Origin: Sabethes cyaneus | Lineage: Eukaryota; Arthropoda; Insecta; Diptera; Culicidae | Direction: 5' to 3' | DNA length: 64,000 nt | Assembly (NCBI RefSeq): GCF_943734655.1 | Contig: NC_071354.1 | Coordinates: forward strand, 143,940,642-144,004,641 | In this document: positions 9,650 to 20,344 of the stretch, piece after piece | Position numbering within the stretch: the first letter of the stretch is position 1 | Layout: every line of letters begins with the position of its first letter | The notes under the pieces: model-generated | What the model was told of the DNA's origin: nothing | Database searches by the model: none | The model's input: only the letters and a program-made list of their open reading frames with translations | Translations under genes and position numbers: made by a program

Positions 9650-10860
9650 TTTGAGCTAAACTTGACAAGCAGAAGCAAAACAAAAACCCGAATTAATCCA
9701 CCTAGCGGCGTGACCTAGCCTTTCTACTGCCACAATAATCATTATTTAATTTCTCAGGAACATCTATAATTAACTTGACTATATTTTTAAATATCCGTTC
9801 CGTATTCCTCAAAATCCTTATTTGCCAGTAAAATTCACAACGTATTGCGTAGAATAATTATATTTTCTTTCCTTGGGTGCGTAAATACTTGTAAGCGTCA
9901 TTTATGTTATTTGATGAACACCTTATTTAGTTTTATAATCGGTCGGCCTTAACTTTTGGGTTTCAGAGCCACATACGAAACTTGTTTTGAACTGACAATA
10001 TGAAATATATGTTCATAGCAGATTTTTTGATATTTTTTTGAGTGGTTTTAGCCCAAAGGGTAGATTTTTTTTGATATTTTGATATTAATACCATGCGTTC
10101 AAAAGTTAGCATCTTTGAAAAACAAGAGTTCAGAAAAATTATTATATACTTCACTTTTGAAGAAAAAGGATTTCGACAACAAAATGATTAATCTCAAAAT
10201 TTTACTATTTTGCTTGGCTTCAATTGTGCAATATATCTGAATCAGAAATATAACTGAATAGAGCATTAGATATGAAAAAGAGAAATTGAACTTTTTCTTA
10301 GCTGGCGCTCCTTCAGATAATTATTTTTGCATGGAAATCAAAACTTGAGCTTCTTTTGAATGTACTTTCATGAAAAGATAGTCATTAGCTTGATCGCATC
10401 GTTTTTACAATGTTAGAGGGTTAGGAAAACAAGATGAGGTCGAAAAATAGTGCAAAAACTGAGCCATAAACATGCTTGAGAATGAGAAATATGATCGATA
10501 TGATTTCTAGTGCTTGTCATTTTTGATTTATTTATTAAAACATGATTCATGACATAAGACATCTGTCCTTTAAAATGTCACTAACGAAAACAAATCTTAC
10601 AAAGTTACTACCGTGCAACGTTTACTTCCTATTTTTCATATAACATTTCTAAGCTCTAGTATCTATGGATTGAAAAGAGCATATATTGATGCGCAAAATT
10701 TGTTTGAAATTTGTATAAATTTATTTGGAAAAATCAACTCACTAGTATTTTGATCCTATACACTACTATACTTATATACTTAAATTAACTGCTTTTCTCC
10801 GCTTTTTGCTTTTCGTGTACAATTGTGAGTAACAGCAAGTGAAGAAAATGACAATTGAAA

Positions 10861-11060
10861 TTTAAAATCAAAGAAAAGAAAAAACTTTGCAATTGAATCC
10901 CGCTATTTAATATTTATTTGCGACAGATACGTAGTTCGCCTACGACGTGCAGGCTTCATCAGTGTCTTATTTCAAAGCGTATACGTATCTGTCGCGAATA
11001 AATATTAAATAGTGGAATTTAGTCGGTAAAAGTTTTTTTCTTTTCTTTAATTTCAGAGTT
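10861..11060 (-). mobile_element. Palindromic hammerhead-bearing element, right-arm copy
   Basis: Mirror of 2500-2694. On the minus strand the strands GCGACAGATACGTA (10995-10982) and TACGTATCTGTCGC (10933-10920) pair perfectly over 14 bp. CTGATGA is at 10962-10956 and stem II is unchanged. The GAAA box reads GAAC (10937-10934), so the A that pairs at the base of stem III is lost; this copy is probably inactive even if the left one is not. Confidence 0.6.
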
Positions 11061-11141
11061 CGTATTCCACTAAGAGGCTTCAAAAACTTCTGACTATTGA
11101 CATGTTTCTCACTTTTCTTGAATTTCATTGCAAATTGTCAT

Positions 11142-11686
11142 CACATACACATACATACATACTAACATACATACATACATACATACATACATCCATACAT
11201 CCATACATACATACATACATACATACATACATACATACATACATACATACATACATACATACATACATACATACATACATACATACATACATACATACAT
11301 ACATACATACATACATACATACATACATACATACATACATACATACATACATACATACATACATACATACATACATACATACATACATACATACATACAT
11401 ACATACATACATACATACATACATACATACATACATACATACATACATACATACATACATACATACATACATACATACATACATACATACATACATACAT
11501 ACATACATACATACATACATACATACATACATACATACATACATACATACATACATACATACATACATACATACATACATACATACATACATACATACAT
11601 ACATACATACATACATACATACATACATACATACATACATACATACATACATACATACATACATACATACATACATACATACACGC
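11142..11686 (+). repeat. (CATA)n microsatellite, about 540 bp
   Basis: Almost uninterrupted tetranucleotide array, with CATC variants only near the left end. It is the right-arm counterpart of 2255-2388. The 200-residue open frames on both strands are repeat artefacts. Confidence 0.97.
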
Positions 11687-12207
11687 ATACATACATCACA
11701 CACATTGAATACAACCAACATTTGATTGATATGATTTGATTTCACACGTTTTAACGGTTCAATATGCGGTGCTTAAGTGTTAAAGTTTGAATAACTTTTG
11801 AATGAACCGTCCGATTTTAAATAACTCGGTTTCGTTTGATAGATCTCAGCAGTAATTTTCAAATAATAATAAAATGTGTGATGTTTTTCATTGAATTAAT
11901 TCTTAAATGTTCACATTTCTTTATGTAACTTTCAAACTACAAGTCCAATCATCATGAAATTTGGAAGTTAAGGGTTTGTAAGGCTCCTCTTTCATATGCA
12001 ATCAATTTTGTTCAAATCGGTTAAGGAATCTATGAGATAATGAAGTCCCATATTTTTCGTGTTTTTATACATAACTTTTGAACTAAAAGTCCGATCAGTA
12101 TGAAATTCAATAGCGACCAATGGGACACCTAGACCTTTCATTTGACACTAAGAACATTAAAATCGGTCCAGCCATCTCCGAGAAAAGTGAGTGAGATTAA
12201 AAGCGTT

Positions 12208-12210
<3 letters not shown>

Positions 12211-12258
<48 letters not shown>

Positions 12259-12270
12259 TACACACACACA
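12211..12270 (+). repeat. (AC)n dinucleotide repeat
   Basis: About 60 bp of AC with one ATACAT interruption, mirroring the GT run at 1669-1724 in the left arm. Confidence 0.9.
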
Positions 12271-12406
12271 GAAAATGCTCAGTTTTCGAAACTGAGTCGA
12301 ATGGTATATAACATTCGGCCCGCAGGACCTTCTTTCCATTTTCGGTTTTCCAAGTGATTTCTATACCTTTATACTATATATTTATATAGTAGAAAGGCAA
12401 AAATAT

Positions 12407-12457
12407 TAATAAAAAGAGGAGACAGAGGTGTTAGCTCTCTGTCTCCTCTTTTTATTA
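12407..12457. repeat. Perfect 21-bp hairpin with 9-base loop
   Basis: TAATAAAAAGAGGAGACAGA plus G (12407-12427) is exactly complementary to 12437-12457, with loop 12428-12436. It lies at the outer edge of the right arm and is not mirrored at the left edge. It could be a small foldback footprint or a structured RNA; nothing decides between these. Confidence 0.7.
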
Positions 12458-12547
12458 TACACACTCTCATTTCGCTCAAAGCTTGTTTTATGTTGTGCAT
12501 AGACGACTCGAAAAAATTCCAAAATTTTAGTTGACACCCGTTACTAT

Positions 12548-12826
12548 CAGGGTTGCCACATGCACAGATTGTTCTGTGTTTAACAGATATTTGAAAGAAA
12601 TCGCCTGTACAGAATCTATATGCATAGAATATAGACTTTTGCCAATTACGCAGATTAAACAGATTTTTGAACTTTTGCATGAGGGACGTCAGTAAAATGA
12701 TTCTCCGTCTCTTTCACTTTCATTGTTTTGCATTGGATAGATTTTTGCACAGATATTTTTCCTCGCTATAGGTACAGATGGCCAGATTTTTCTAACAAAA
12801 ACACAGAATTATATGTGGCAACCCTG
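12548..12826. mobile_element. hAT-type MITE, 279 bp
   Basis: Ends are CAGGGTTGCCACAT and its inverted partner ATGTGGCAACCCTG. It is flanked by 8-bp target duplications GTTACTAT (12540-12547) and GCTACTAT (12827-12834), matching at 7 of 8. An 8-bp duplication plus CAGGG-type ends fits the hAT superfamily. No coding capacity. A relative with TAGGGTTGCCA ends lies in the Bel/Pao element (53616-54079). Confidence 0.8.
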
Positions 12827-12834
12827 GCTACTAT

Positions 12835-13295
12835 TTCCTTTCGATATTATACTTCGCAGCTATTTGCAGCCATAGTATGGTCTCGACTTGTTATTGTTTG
12901 TAACTTCTTTGAGTAATGACGCATGTAGTTAAAGCAAAATCGCAATAAATTTTTGACGGAGAGTAATCGAAAATTTGTAACGATTTTTGTTTGACCACAT
13001 ACGCCATTTCCCAAAGAAGCTATTTGCATGCTTGACAGAAAACTATTGAAACTATGTAAAGAACTGCAAGCAACTAACTGACGCGAAGCAGGAAATGAAA
13101 TGCTCAAAAACTATTCTCGAATAAGACATTCGGTGATTTTCCTTCTTTCAGGAATTGTTGCGTCACGTCACATGCACAAATATCTTTTCAGCTCTGTTTT
13201 TGTGGAAGACAACAGTTCCGAACAAATTCTTGTTGTATATGGATGCAGTCTGGCAAAAGGAAAGGATGACCGCTCACTTTTCTATGACGTTTCAC
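12835..13295. other. Unassigned sequence
   Basis: Short open frames on both strands show no family resemblance. No repeat boundary was found before the tandem block beginning near 13296. Confidence 0.35.
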
Positions 13296-13530
13296 TTTCA
13301 GGACATCAAATTGGTCTAGGCTCAATGTTTCAACTATGAAATCGACTGAAGAAAAGGTGTGGCTTTGCACTTTAACAAAAAAATTTACTTTTAAGACATC
13401 AAATTGGACTAGGTCAAATGTTCAAACGATAAAATCGGTTGAAGGAAAGGGATAGTTTTGCACTCTGGTGTACTTCCCAAGCACACATATCAAATTGGCA
13501 TAGGTTTAAACCTCGTAGGGGAAATTTAAA
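13296..13530 (-). repeat. Three-unit, roughly 92-bp tandem block of a DNA-transposon subterminal repeat
   Basis: ACATCAAATTGG(T/A)CTAGG recurs near 13301 and 13394, and a diverged unit with CCCAAGCACACATATCAAA lies near 13480. The same unit, in reverse orientation, occurs at about 21104, 21448, 21543 and 21645 inside a DNA transposon, and again near 50430. This is probably a remnant of that transposon family. Confidence 0.6.
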
Positions 13531-14146
13531 TTTGAAACTTCTAGTTAATTTTCAATATTTCAATATTTTCAACAGAACAAAAGTACAGTCGATGAAGCGT
13601 ACGTGTCCTTACGACTTTCGTGGTTTTGATACCAAGGCTCAGATGATATTCTGCTATTATCCCAACAAGCTCTTTATGGCCTTGGTTGGAAATTTTTGTT
13701 GGTTTGCTCTTTCCAAAAGCGATTTTCCTGTGATAGAGTTATCCGCTGTGACAGCACAAACGAAAGTTTCCTTATCAACATATGGCCCGAAAGACCGAAC
13801 TTTCCTTCTTGGTATTAGTGCCCGGAGCGGATGAGGAATCTTTTCCTGTTAAACCATCTGGACCGATATGTTTCCCGATATCATCACGCTTGTATGGGTA
13901 TTGCTGCTGCCGGATTCCGATAATTTTAAAGTATTTGGACTGTACGGCTACTGCTCTAATACCTCTATTTGCATAAAGCTGAGTGTCACAGAGCTCTGTT
14001 CAGTTATAAATGGTTTGTTTTTATTTATTTGGAGCATCTAAAAAGTTTAATTTAGTTTAGTATCTTACAACCAAGCGAAGATTCGTTGGAAAATTTCATT
14101 TAAGTTTTTTAACAAGGTTGATTTAAACAAATAATCCGTTAGTTTT
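13531..14146. other. Unassigned sequence with a non-repetitive open stretch
   Basis: Open frames of 131 and 64 residues overlap here on the plus strand, and the minus strand also reads through in pieces. None resembles a family I know, so no gene is called. Confidence 0.3.
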
Positions 14147-14261
14147 ACCTTTGTTATACTATAACAAAGGTTTAAAAATTGGTCGAAAAACACGAAATTG
14201 ATCCGAGGCCCGGAGGGCTAAGTCACATATACCAATCGATAGGGTTCGACGATTTGAGCAA

Positions 14262-14307
<46 letters not shown>

Positions 14308-14760
14308 ATGATTTTTTCTATCGCCTGTTTCTCAAAGATGGCTGAACCGAATCGTTCGCTATTACTTTTGTTTGAAAGGTATTATTGTCTAGTAGATCAC
14401 TATTGAGTTGCTTCGTGACACGACGTTTCGTTTGAAAGTTATAAGCAAAAATGTGAAAAATACGTGACACCGGTTTCTCTAGAACTACATGACCGATTTC
14501 AACGATCTTAGTATCAAATGAAAGCCTTATTAAAGCTAAATTATTCAGAAATTTTTAATTGAAAACAAACAAGTAGTTTAAAAGTTATGCTTAAAAAACC
14601 TGTTTTGACAAGGAAATAATTATCGCCTGTTTCTTAGAGATGGCCAAACCGATTTATGCGCTATTAGTCTCATTTGAAAGATAATATATGCTAATAGATC
14701 ACTATTGAATGGTTTTTTGATTGGACGTTTAATTTGAAAGTTATGAGCAACCGTATACAC
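14147..14760 (+). mobile_element. GT-repeat element starting with a 25-base palindrome
   Basis: ACCTTTGTTATA (14147-14158) is inverted at 14160-14171. It is followed by CACATATACCAATCGATAGG, a GT run (14266-14299) and blocks beginning CTCAAAGATGGCTGAACCG that recur within the element. The layout (palindrome, ATATACCA block, GT run, then AGATGGCT-ACCGA blocks) matches the outer arms of the giant inverted repeat, so both are members of one dispersed family. The right end is not defined. Confidence 0.5.
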
Positions 14761-14908
14761 CACACCAAAATTAACAATAATTTATAATGATTTTAACCAA
14801 GATAATTTACCTAATTTGAAATATTTTAATATCAAACGAGAGGTTTTGACAATACGAATATATATGCAAAATTTCATAAGAATTGATTGTACCGGTCAAA
14901 AGATATTA

Positions 14909-15788
14909 CCCCTCGAACACTCGCGCCAACTTTTGCAACACAGTTACTCGCGCGCACTATAATCCCAAACCAAAGAAAACGTGCGCACTAGAGGTTTGAC
15001 TGGGAAAACTTGGTTTTAGGTTTATCGAACCTTTAGAATAGTTTCTTGAAATTAAAAGCTCTATCGTCTGGTGGAATCTAAATTTTGATTAATCCCCCTA
15101 AAAGTGAAATAAAAAAAATTATTTTTCTTCAGTGTCAATATAACACATTGATGTGCTCTGCAAAGTTATAGAGCATATTATTACAAGAAATTTTGCTAGA
15201 GACAGTAACCTTCCATCTCTGCAGCTAAGATAGAAAAATCTTATTTATTGTATATGAATTTGTAAACTCAGTTTTTATATTTTTGCTCTTTTTGTAATTG
15301 TTGTATGACTTTTTCTTGTATTACAAAATTGTACAAATGATAAAAATACACAACTTTGCTGAATATAGTATACCTCTATGTTTGCTTGTTTAGGAACTGT
15401 AGAACTTTGATTATAAAAAATACCTTAATTTTGATTACGAATTACTCGACTACCAGCAAACGGATACATTTTAAACATTTTACATTGGCTAGTTTTGCTG
15501 CATACAGACACCATTTTTCCATATGAAGAAACGAAAGAAAATTCCACTTGGGGTCAATTGCGGTACACCTCGCATGCTGATTGTTTCGTTTCTGTGATGA
15601 CGGTTTATGCTGATCTATTTTTCCAACAATTTAAATTATTAATGCATTGAATAATTATGACATTTTGCTCAGAATAAGTTTATTGAAGAATATTCGTTAG
15701 TTAAACAACGATTTGTAACTTTATAATAATATGGCGTTGAAAAACCTACACGTGTTGTACAAAATACAACAGCGTGAGTAACCGAAGG
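14909..15788 (-). mobile_element. piggyBac-like non-autonomous element, about 880 bp
   Basis: The right end reads GAGTAACCGAAGG followed by TTAA (15789-15792). The left end has CACTCGCGCCAACTTTTG and an eroded terminus next to TTAC. The same end sequences, reversed, bound the better-preserved copy at 33459-34356, which has TTAA at both sides. The internal 15120-15420 segment recurs reversed at 37318-37590. Confidence 0.55.
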
Positions 15789-15792
15789 TTAA

Positions 15793-16190
15793 TAAAAATT
15801 GATTAAAATTATTCAAGTAAACTCTATTGATGTGAATCAAATAGAATGGCATTACAGGAAATTATGCATAGTTCAAAAACCTATAAACTAGACCTTTACT
15901 AGGCAATGTATATGTTAAAGAATAAGATTTCCTCTTACAACTTACTTCTATTTGCACTTACTCAAATTAATAACAACTTACCTATCCTTACTCAGGAATT
16001 ACATGAAAATAGGATCTATCAAAATTTAAGTGTTCCTTTTTTGTTCAAAATTTGTAAACTTATTCAATTTTCAAAAATTTTATGTAAACCAACGCATTAC
16101 GCAACGTTAACCAATAGATGAATTATGTTCCGAAAACGTATTGATTTCTATCTCAAATACCAAGTAAGACCGTTTAACAAAGGTTCCTTT
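15793..16190. other. Unassigned AT-rich sequence
   Basis: No gene or bounded repeat recognised. A short TACAAC/GTAAC-rich edge belongs to the preceding element. Confidence 0.35.
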
Positions 16191-16222
16191 CACCACTAGG
16201 TGGATTAAATCGGATTTTTTGT
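16191..16222 (+). mobile_element. Terminal fragment related to the centre of the giant inverted repeat
   Basis: CACTAGGTGGATTAAATCGG followed by ATTTTTTGT closely matches GCTAGGTGGATTAATTCGGG plus TTTTTTGT at about 8150-8181. No partner end is seen nearby. Confidence 0.45.
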
Positions 16223-16492
16223 GATAGTCGCGAAAGTTGATTCCCTGTAATCGTGATCTGGTAAGATATTATTAGATATATAATAGTTAGAATATTATAT
16301 AAGTACCTTGAGAATATCTAACATTAATTCCGACAGCGATAGTATACGCGCTTGCTGCTGCGCCAGTTTGAGTCTTTGTTTACTATACTGGGTCGAAACC
16401 AACGAAACTTAATCACGTATGTATCAATTATGTGATATGGAAGTGAAGATTTTTTTAAGAACAGTTCATTGATATAAACTGAAATGAAATTA

Positions 16493-16588
16493 AATAAAAA
16501 GAAAACTTTTCCAAATGAATTCTACTATTTATATTTATTAGTGACAGGTACGCATTTCGCCTACGACTTGTGCAGACTTCATCCAGGG
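16493..16588 (-). mobile_element. Half copy of the hammerhead-bearing element, core broken
   Basis: On the minus strand: CTGGATGAA (one G inserted into CTGATGA, 16586-16578), a loop with CACAAGTCGTAGGC, GAAA (16558-16555), then the 3' arm GTACCTGTCACTAATAAATA. The 5' half of the palindrome is absent. The G insertion in the core would abolish the hammerhead fold. Confidence 0.55.
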
Positions 16589-16686
16589 GTATGAAAGCTG
16601 AAGAATGTAACCAACATCAAAAGCGTCATGTCGTCCTTTACACAGCGTTTGAAAAGGTTGAAAACGTCCAGTAAATACTTACCAAA

Positions 16687-17425
16687 ATGCGTTGCTTTAT
16701 TTCTAATTGTCGGAGCAATCTAAATGTTTCTGGAGCAGATAGGTGTGTTTCGTCCCACAGGTAAATGTTTTAAAATTTGGAAATATTCTTCCAGATACGC
16801 TAATGCTTTGTGTTCGATACAGATTTCTTCGTGACGAAGCTGAATTCCAAAGGTGGTGTGACGCGATTGTTGATTTTGCGACGGGTTTTGAGGAAGTAAA
16901 GCGACAAAATACACGAGTTTGTTCAATGCATTTTTACCATCGGATTATAAGCTCGTGAACAGAGTTCGAACTGAACGATGCAACAGGCGTCGAGTCCGTT
17001 GAGGTGCCAAAAATTTTCCCTGTGACCACTGTGGCCGCCAAGCGGCAAGAAATCCGCATTTTGAATATTTTCCAACATAAATCAATTCGAATCATATCGC
17101 TCGTGTCATAGAATTCTTTACATCAATCAAACCAGTGTCCTTATCGCTTGTTGAAATTAGGTTTTCAAGCATGGTTGTATGGTTGTATGTTTAGTTAACT
17201 TTTTTTTTGTTTTTCAAGGATACGTTACGCTGAAGAGACAGTTAAATCAAATGATGTTATTTCCCATGATGCTATGGATGCAATTCAAGCTGTACCAAAA
17301 TTGCGAAATCAATTAAAAAGAGCACGGGCCAGATGTAACAGATTGGAGGTTAACAATTTTCACCTTAAGCAAAAAATAAAAAGCTTCCAGCAGCTAAAAT
17401 TCGAACTAAAACAAAGAAATTGCTA
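16687..17425 (+). pseudogene. P-element/THAP9-like transposase, N-terminal part (THAP zinc finger and coiled coil)
   Basis: ATG 16687 opens MRCFISNCRS, with the CxxxxC pair of a THAP zinc finger. A 62-base intron fits exactly: donor CAG|GTAAAT after 16760 and acceptor TACAG ending at 16822, keeping phase. The second exon supplies FLRDEAEFQRWCDAI and then VCSMHF, the THAP W and C-x-x-x-H positions. One base is missing right after, in the T run near 16929; the following LPSDYK is in the next frame. A third exon after a T-rich acceptor near 17218 encodes LRNQLKRARARCNRLEVNN, a likely coiled coil, ending at TAA. P transposases have this THAP-plus-coiled-coil start. The rest of the gene appears at 20345 and 22044. 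A stand-alone THAP gene is the alternative for this part alone. Confidence 0.72.
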
Positions 17426-17866
17426 AAGCCTATGCTGTATTGGGGTTCGTCAAACGAAACACGAAGCAATTCCAAGATGTCTACTGCCTAAAGTCGTTAT
17501 ATTGTGCACTTGTACGGAGCATACTGGAGTATGGAGTGCTTGTGTGGGCTCTTTATCATGCTGTGCAAGTAAATCGAATCGAACGAATCCAACGCCACTT
17601 TGTTCGATACGACTCCTGCCCTGGCGCGATCCAGTTCATCTACCGCATTACGAAAACCGATGCGCGCTTATCCATCTACCGGGGCTGACAACTAGAAGGA
17701 CACTGCTGCAACGGCTTTTTGTTTTCGACCTTCTTGGCAATAATATCGACTGCCCCGACTTGCTGAGCCGTGTTCCAATCAACGTGCCTCCAAGGCCTAC
17801 TCGCCAGCCTCATTTCCTTCGGCTTCTTGTGTATCGTACTCAATATGCCAATAATGAAACACCAAT
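17426..17866 (+). pseudogene. Jockey-like non-LTR retrotransposon, C-terminal reverse transcriptase fragment
   Basis: The peptides SLYCALVRSILEYGVLVWAL and NRIERIQRHFVRY, then in another frame NVPPRPTRQPHFLRL, match the thumb/C-terminal region of jockey-type reverse transcriptases. At least two frameshifts separate them. The fragment is 5'-truncated, abuts the P-like coding sequence on the left and passes straight into a truncated Helitron at 17867. It is dead. Confidence 0.75.
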
Positions 17867-20208
17867 TTCTGCATAACTCGACAATTAATCAAGAAAATAG
17901 AACAAAATTTGGCATGTGGGTGTTTTCGGTGACAAGAATTTATACTATGGTAAATTGAGATCCCTCTCCTCTTTATAAGGGGAATTATAACTCCTCTCCT
18001 CTTTAAAAGGGGGGGCTTCCATACAAATTTCCTCATAACTCGAGAACTAATCAAGCAAATGGAATCAAATTTGGCATGTGAAGGTTTTCGAGGGCAAGAA
18101 TATTTTCTATAGTAAATTAGGACCCCTCCCCACTTTAAGAGGGGGGGGGGGCTCCTGTACCAAAGAAACACAATTTTCCTCATAACTCGAGAAGTAATTA
18201 AGCAAATGGAACCAAATTTGGCATGTGGGTGTTTTTGGAGACAAAATTTTTTTCTATGATGAATTGGGACCCCTCCCCGTTTTAGGAGGGGGGGGGATCC
18301 TATACACATGAAATACAAATTTCCTCATAACTGAAGAACTAATCAAGCAAATGGAACAAAATTTGGCATGTGAAAGTTTTCGAGGGCAAGAATATTTTCT
18401 GTGGTAAATAAGGACCCCTCCCCACTTTAGGAGGGGGGGGGGGCTCCTATGCAAACGAAATACAAATTTCCTCATAACTCGAGAACTAATCAAGCAAATG
18501 GAACCAAATTTAGCACGTGGGTGTTTTTGGAGACAAAATTTTTTTCTATAATGAATTGGGACCCCTCCCCACTTTAGGAAGGGGGGCTCCTATACAAATG
18601 AAATGCAAATTTCCTCATAACTCGAGAATTAATCAAGCAAATGGAACCAAATTTGGCATGTGAAAGTTTTCTAGGGCATGAATATTTTCTATGGTGAATT
18701 GGAACCCCTCCCCACTTTAAAAGGGGGGGCTCCCATATAAACGAAATACAAATTTCCTCATAACTCGAGAATTAATCAAGCAAATGGAACCAAATTTGAC
18801 ACGTGGGTGTTTTTGGAGACAAAATTTTTTTCTATGATGAACTGGGACCCCTCCTCACTTTAGGAGGGGGGGCTCCTATAGAAAAGAAATACAAATTTCC
18901 TCATAACTCGAGAGCTAATCAAGCAAATGAAACCAAATTTGGCATGTGAAAGTTTTCTAGGGCATGAATATTTTCTATGGTGAATTGGAACCCCTCCTCA
19001 CTTTAAAAGGGGGGCTCCTATACAAACGAAATACAAATTTCCTCATAACTCGAGAACTAATCAAGCAAATGGAACCAAATGTGACACGTGGGTGTTTTTG
19101 GAGACAAATTTTTTTTCTATGATGAACTGGGACCCCTCCTCACTTTAGGAGGGGGGGCTCCTATACAAATGAAATACAAATTTTCTCATAACTCGAGAGC
19201 TAATCAAGCAAATGAAACCAAATTTGGCATGTGAAAGTTTTCAAGGGCAAGAATATTTTCTATGGTAAATTAGGACCCCTCCCAACTTTAAGAGGGGGGG
19301 CTCCTATACAAACGAAATACAAATTTCCTCATAACTCGAGAAATAATCAAGCAAATGGAACCAAATTTAGCACGTGGGTGTTTTTGTAGGCAAGAATATT
19401 TTCTGTGGTATATTTTCTATGGATTTCCCCACTTTAAAAGGGGAGGGGGCTGCTATACAAATGAAAAACAAATTTCCTCATAACTCGAGAACTAATCAAG
19501 CAAATGGAACCAAATTTGACATGTAGGTGGTTTTGGACGCAAGATTTTTTTCTATGGTGAATTGAGACCCCTCTCTTCTTTAGAAAGCGAGTTATGGCCC
19601 ATCTTCCCTTTAAGAGGGTGGGCTTCCATACAAATGAAATGCAGATTTCCTCTTATCTCGAGAACTAATCAATCAAATGGAACCAAATTTGGCATGTGGG
19701 AGTTTTAGATGGCAGAAATGTTTTCTATGGTGAATTGAATTACCCCTTCCCCTTTTAAGAGGGGAGCTCCCATACAAATAAATTTCAAATTTCCTTATAA
19801 CTTGAGAACTAATCAAGCAAATGGAACCAAATTTGGCATGTGGGAGATTTTGGAGTCTTAAATTTATTTTACGATAGTTAGAGACCTCTCACCCCTGTGG
19901 TAGGGGGATATGGACTCTCATACAAATAAAACAGAAATTTTTGCGAAACTCAAAAACTAATCGAACTCGAGAAATTCGAGACGCTTCCATAAAACATTAG
20001 TCAATACAAGACCACAAAAACTATCTATAGTAACACTAGATCATTCAGGACGAGACGGTCGCGAGTGTTGCCGGTGACCCGCCGTCGGAAGCGCCGCCCA
20101 CTGGGGGGCTTGCAAAACTCGAGATTGTGACAAAGATCATCCGAGATTCATGATTTATGTACAACACAGGTTAATTTGTGGCAATACGAAGTTTGTCGGG
20201 TCAGCTAG
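17867..20208 (+). mobile_element. Helitron, 5'-truncated, non-autonomous
   Basis: The 3' end is CTAG (20205-20208) followed by T, preceded by a short hairpin GGCAA/TTGTC (20180-20184 with 20193-20197, one G-U). That is the Helitron terminal signature. The last 250 bases, including a GC-rich block with GTGACCCGCCGTCGGAAGCG, match 46200-46467 in the intact relative almost exactly. The 5' TC end and GTCT array of that relative are missing here. No Rep/helicase is encoded. Confidence 0.8.
17872..19960 (+). repeat. About 14 tandem units of 142-173 bp within the Helitron
   Basis: The block CATAACTCGAGAACTAATCA recurs at about 17872, 18033, 18181, 18326, 18473, 18616, 18759, 18902, 19044, 19187, 19330, 19479, 19652 and 19796. 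Each unit has a C-run/G-run pair (CCCCTCCCC ... GGGGGGG) able to form a hairpin. Two unit types, one with GAAAGTTTTC and one with GGTGTTTTTGGAGAC, alternate over much of the array, giving a period of about 290 bp. Confidence 0.9.
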
Positions 20209-20251
20209 TAAATAAATAAAAATAAATAAAATAAATAAATCTTCTTTCTTC
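20209..20251 (+). repeat. (AAATA)n-type A-rich simple repeat
   Basis: Run of AAATA/AATAA units directly after the Helitron 3' end, so part of its target or a later slippage product. Confidence 0.85.
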
Positions 20252-20344
20252 AAAAGGCGAATTGATGATTGACGTAAGCCGGTATATTTTCTAAATTGTA
20301 TTCGTATGTATTTAAATATTTGTATTCCCCGTTTAGAATTTAAC

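Larger units (their letters stand above)
9680..12404 (-). repeat. Giant inverted repeat, right arm (uninterrupted)
   Basis: Reverse complement of 1535-2821 plus 7125-8181. It lacks the retrotransposon and the 124-bp insert found in the left arm, and so shows the ancestral site for both. It has its own small changes: a duplicated A/T segment near 10020-10070 and an expanded CATA array. Confidence 0.85.

Noticed and set aside
11102..11745. Five overlapping frames of about 200 residues (IHTY and YVCM repeats)
   Set aside because: A tetranucleotide array lacking stops reads open in several frames on both strands; not genes.
13439..13834. 131-residue plus-strand open frame
   Set aside because: No recognisable motif, begins inside repeat sequence and overlaps a second open frame; not supported as a gene.
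16493..16588. Third functional hammerhead
   Set aside because: A G inserted in CTGATGA and the missing 5' strand make the fold impossible here; listed only as a degenerate half copy.
17872..19960. Regularly spaced repeats that could suggest a CRISPR array
   Set aside because: The units are about 145 bp, similar over their whole length rather than repeat plus unique spacers, and lie in a eukaryotic Helitron.
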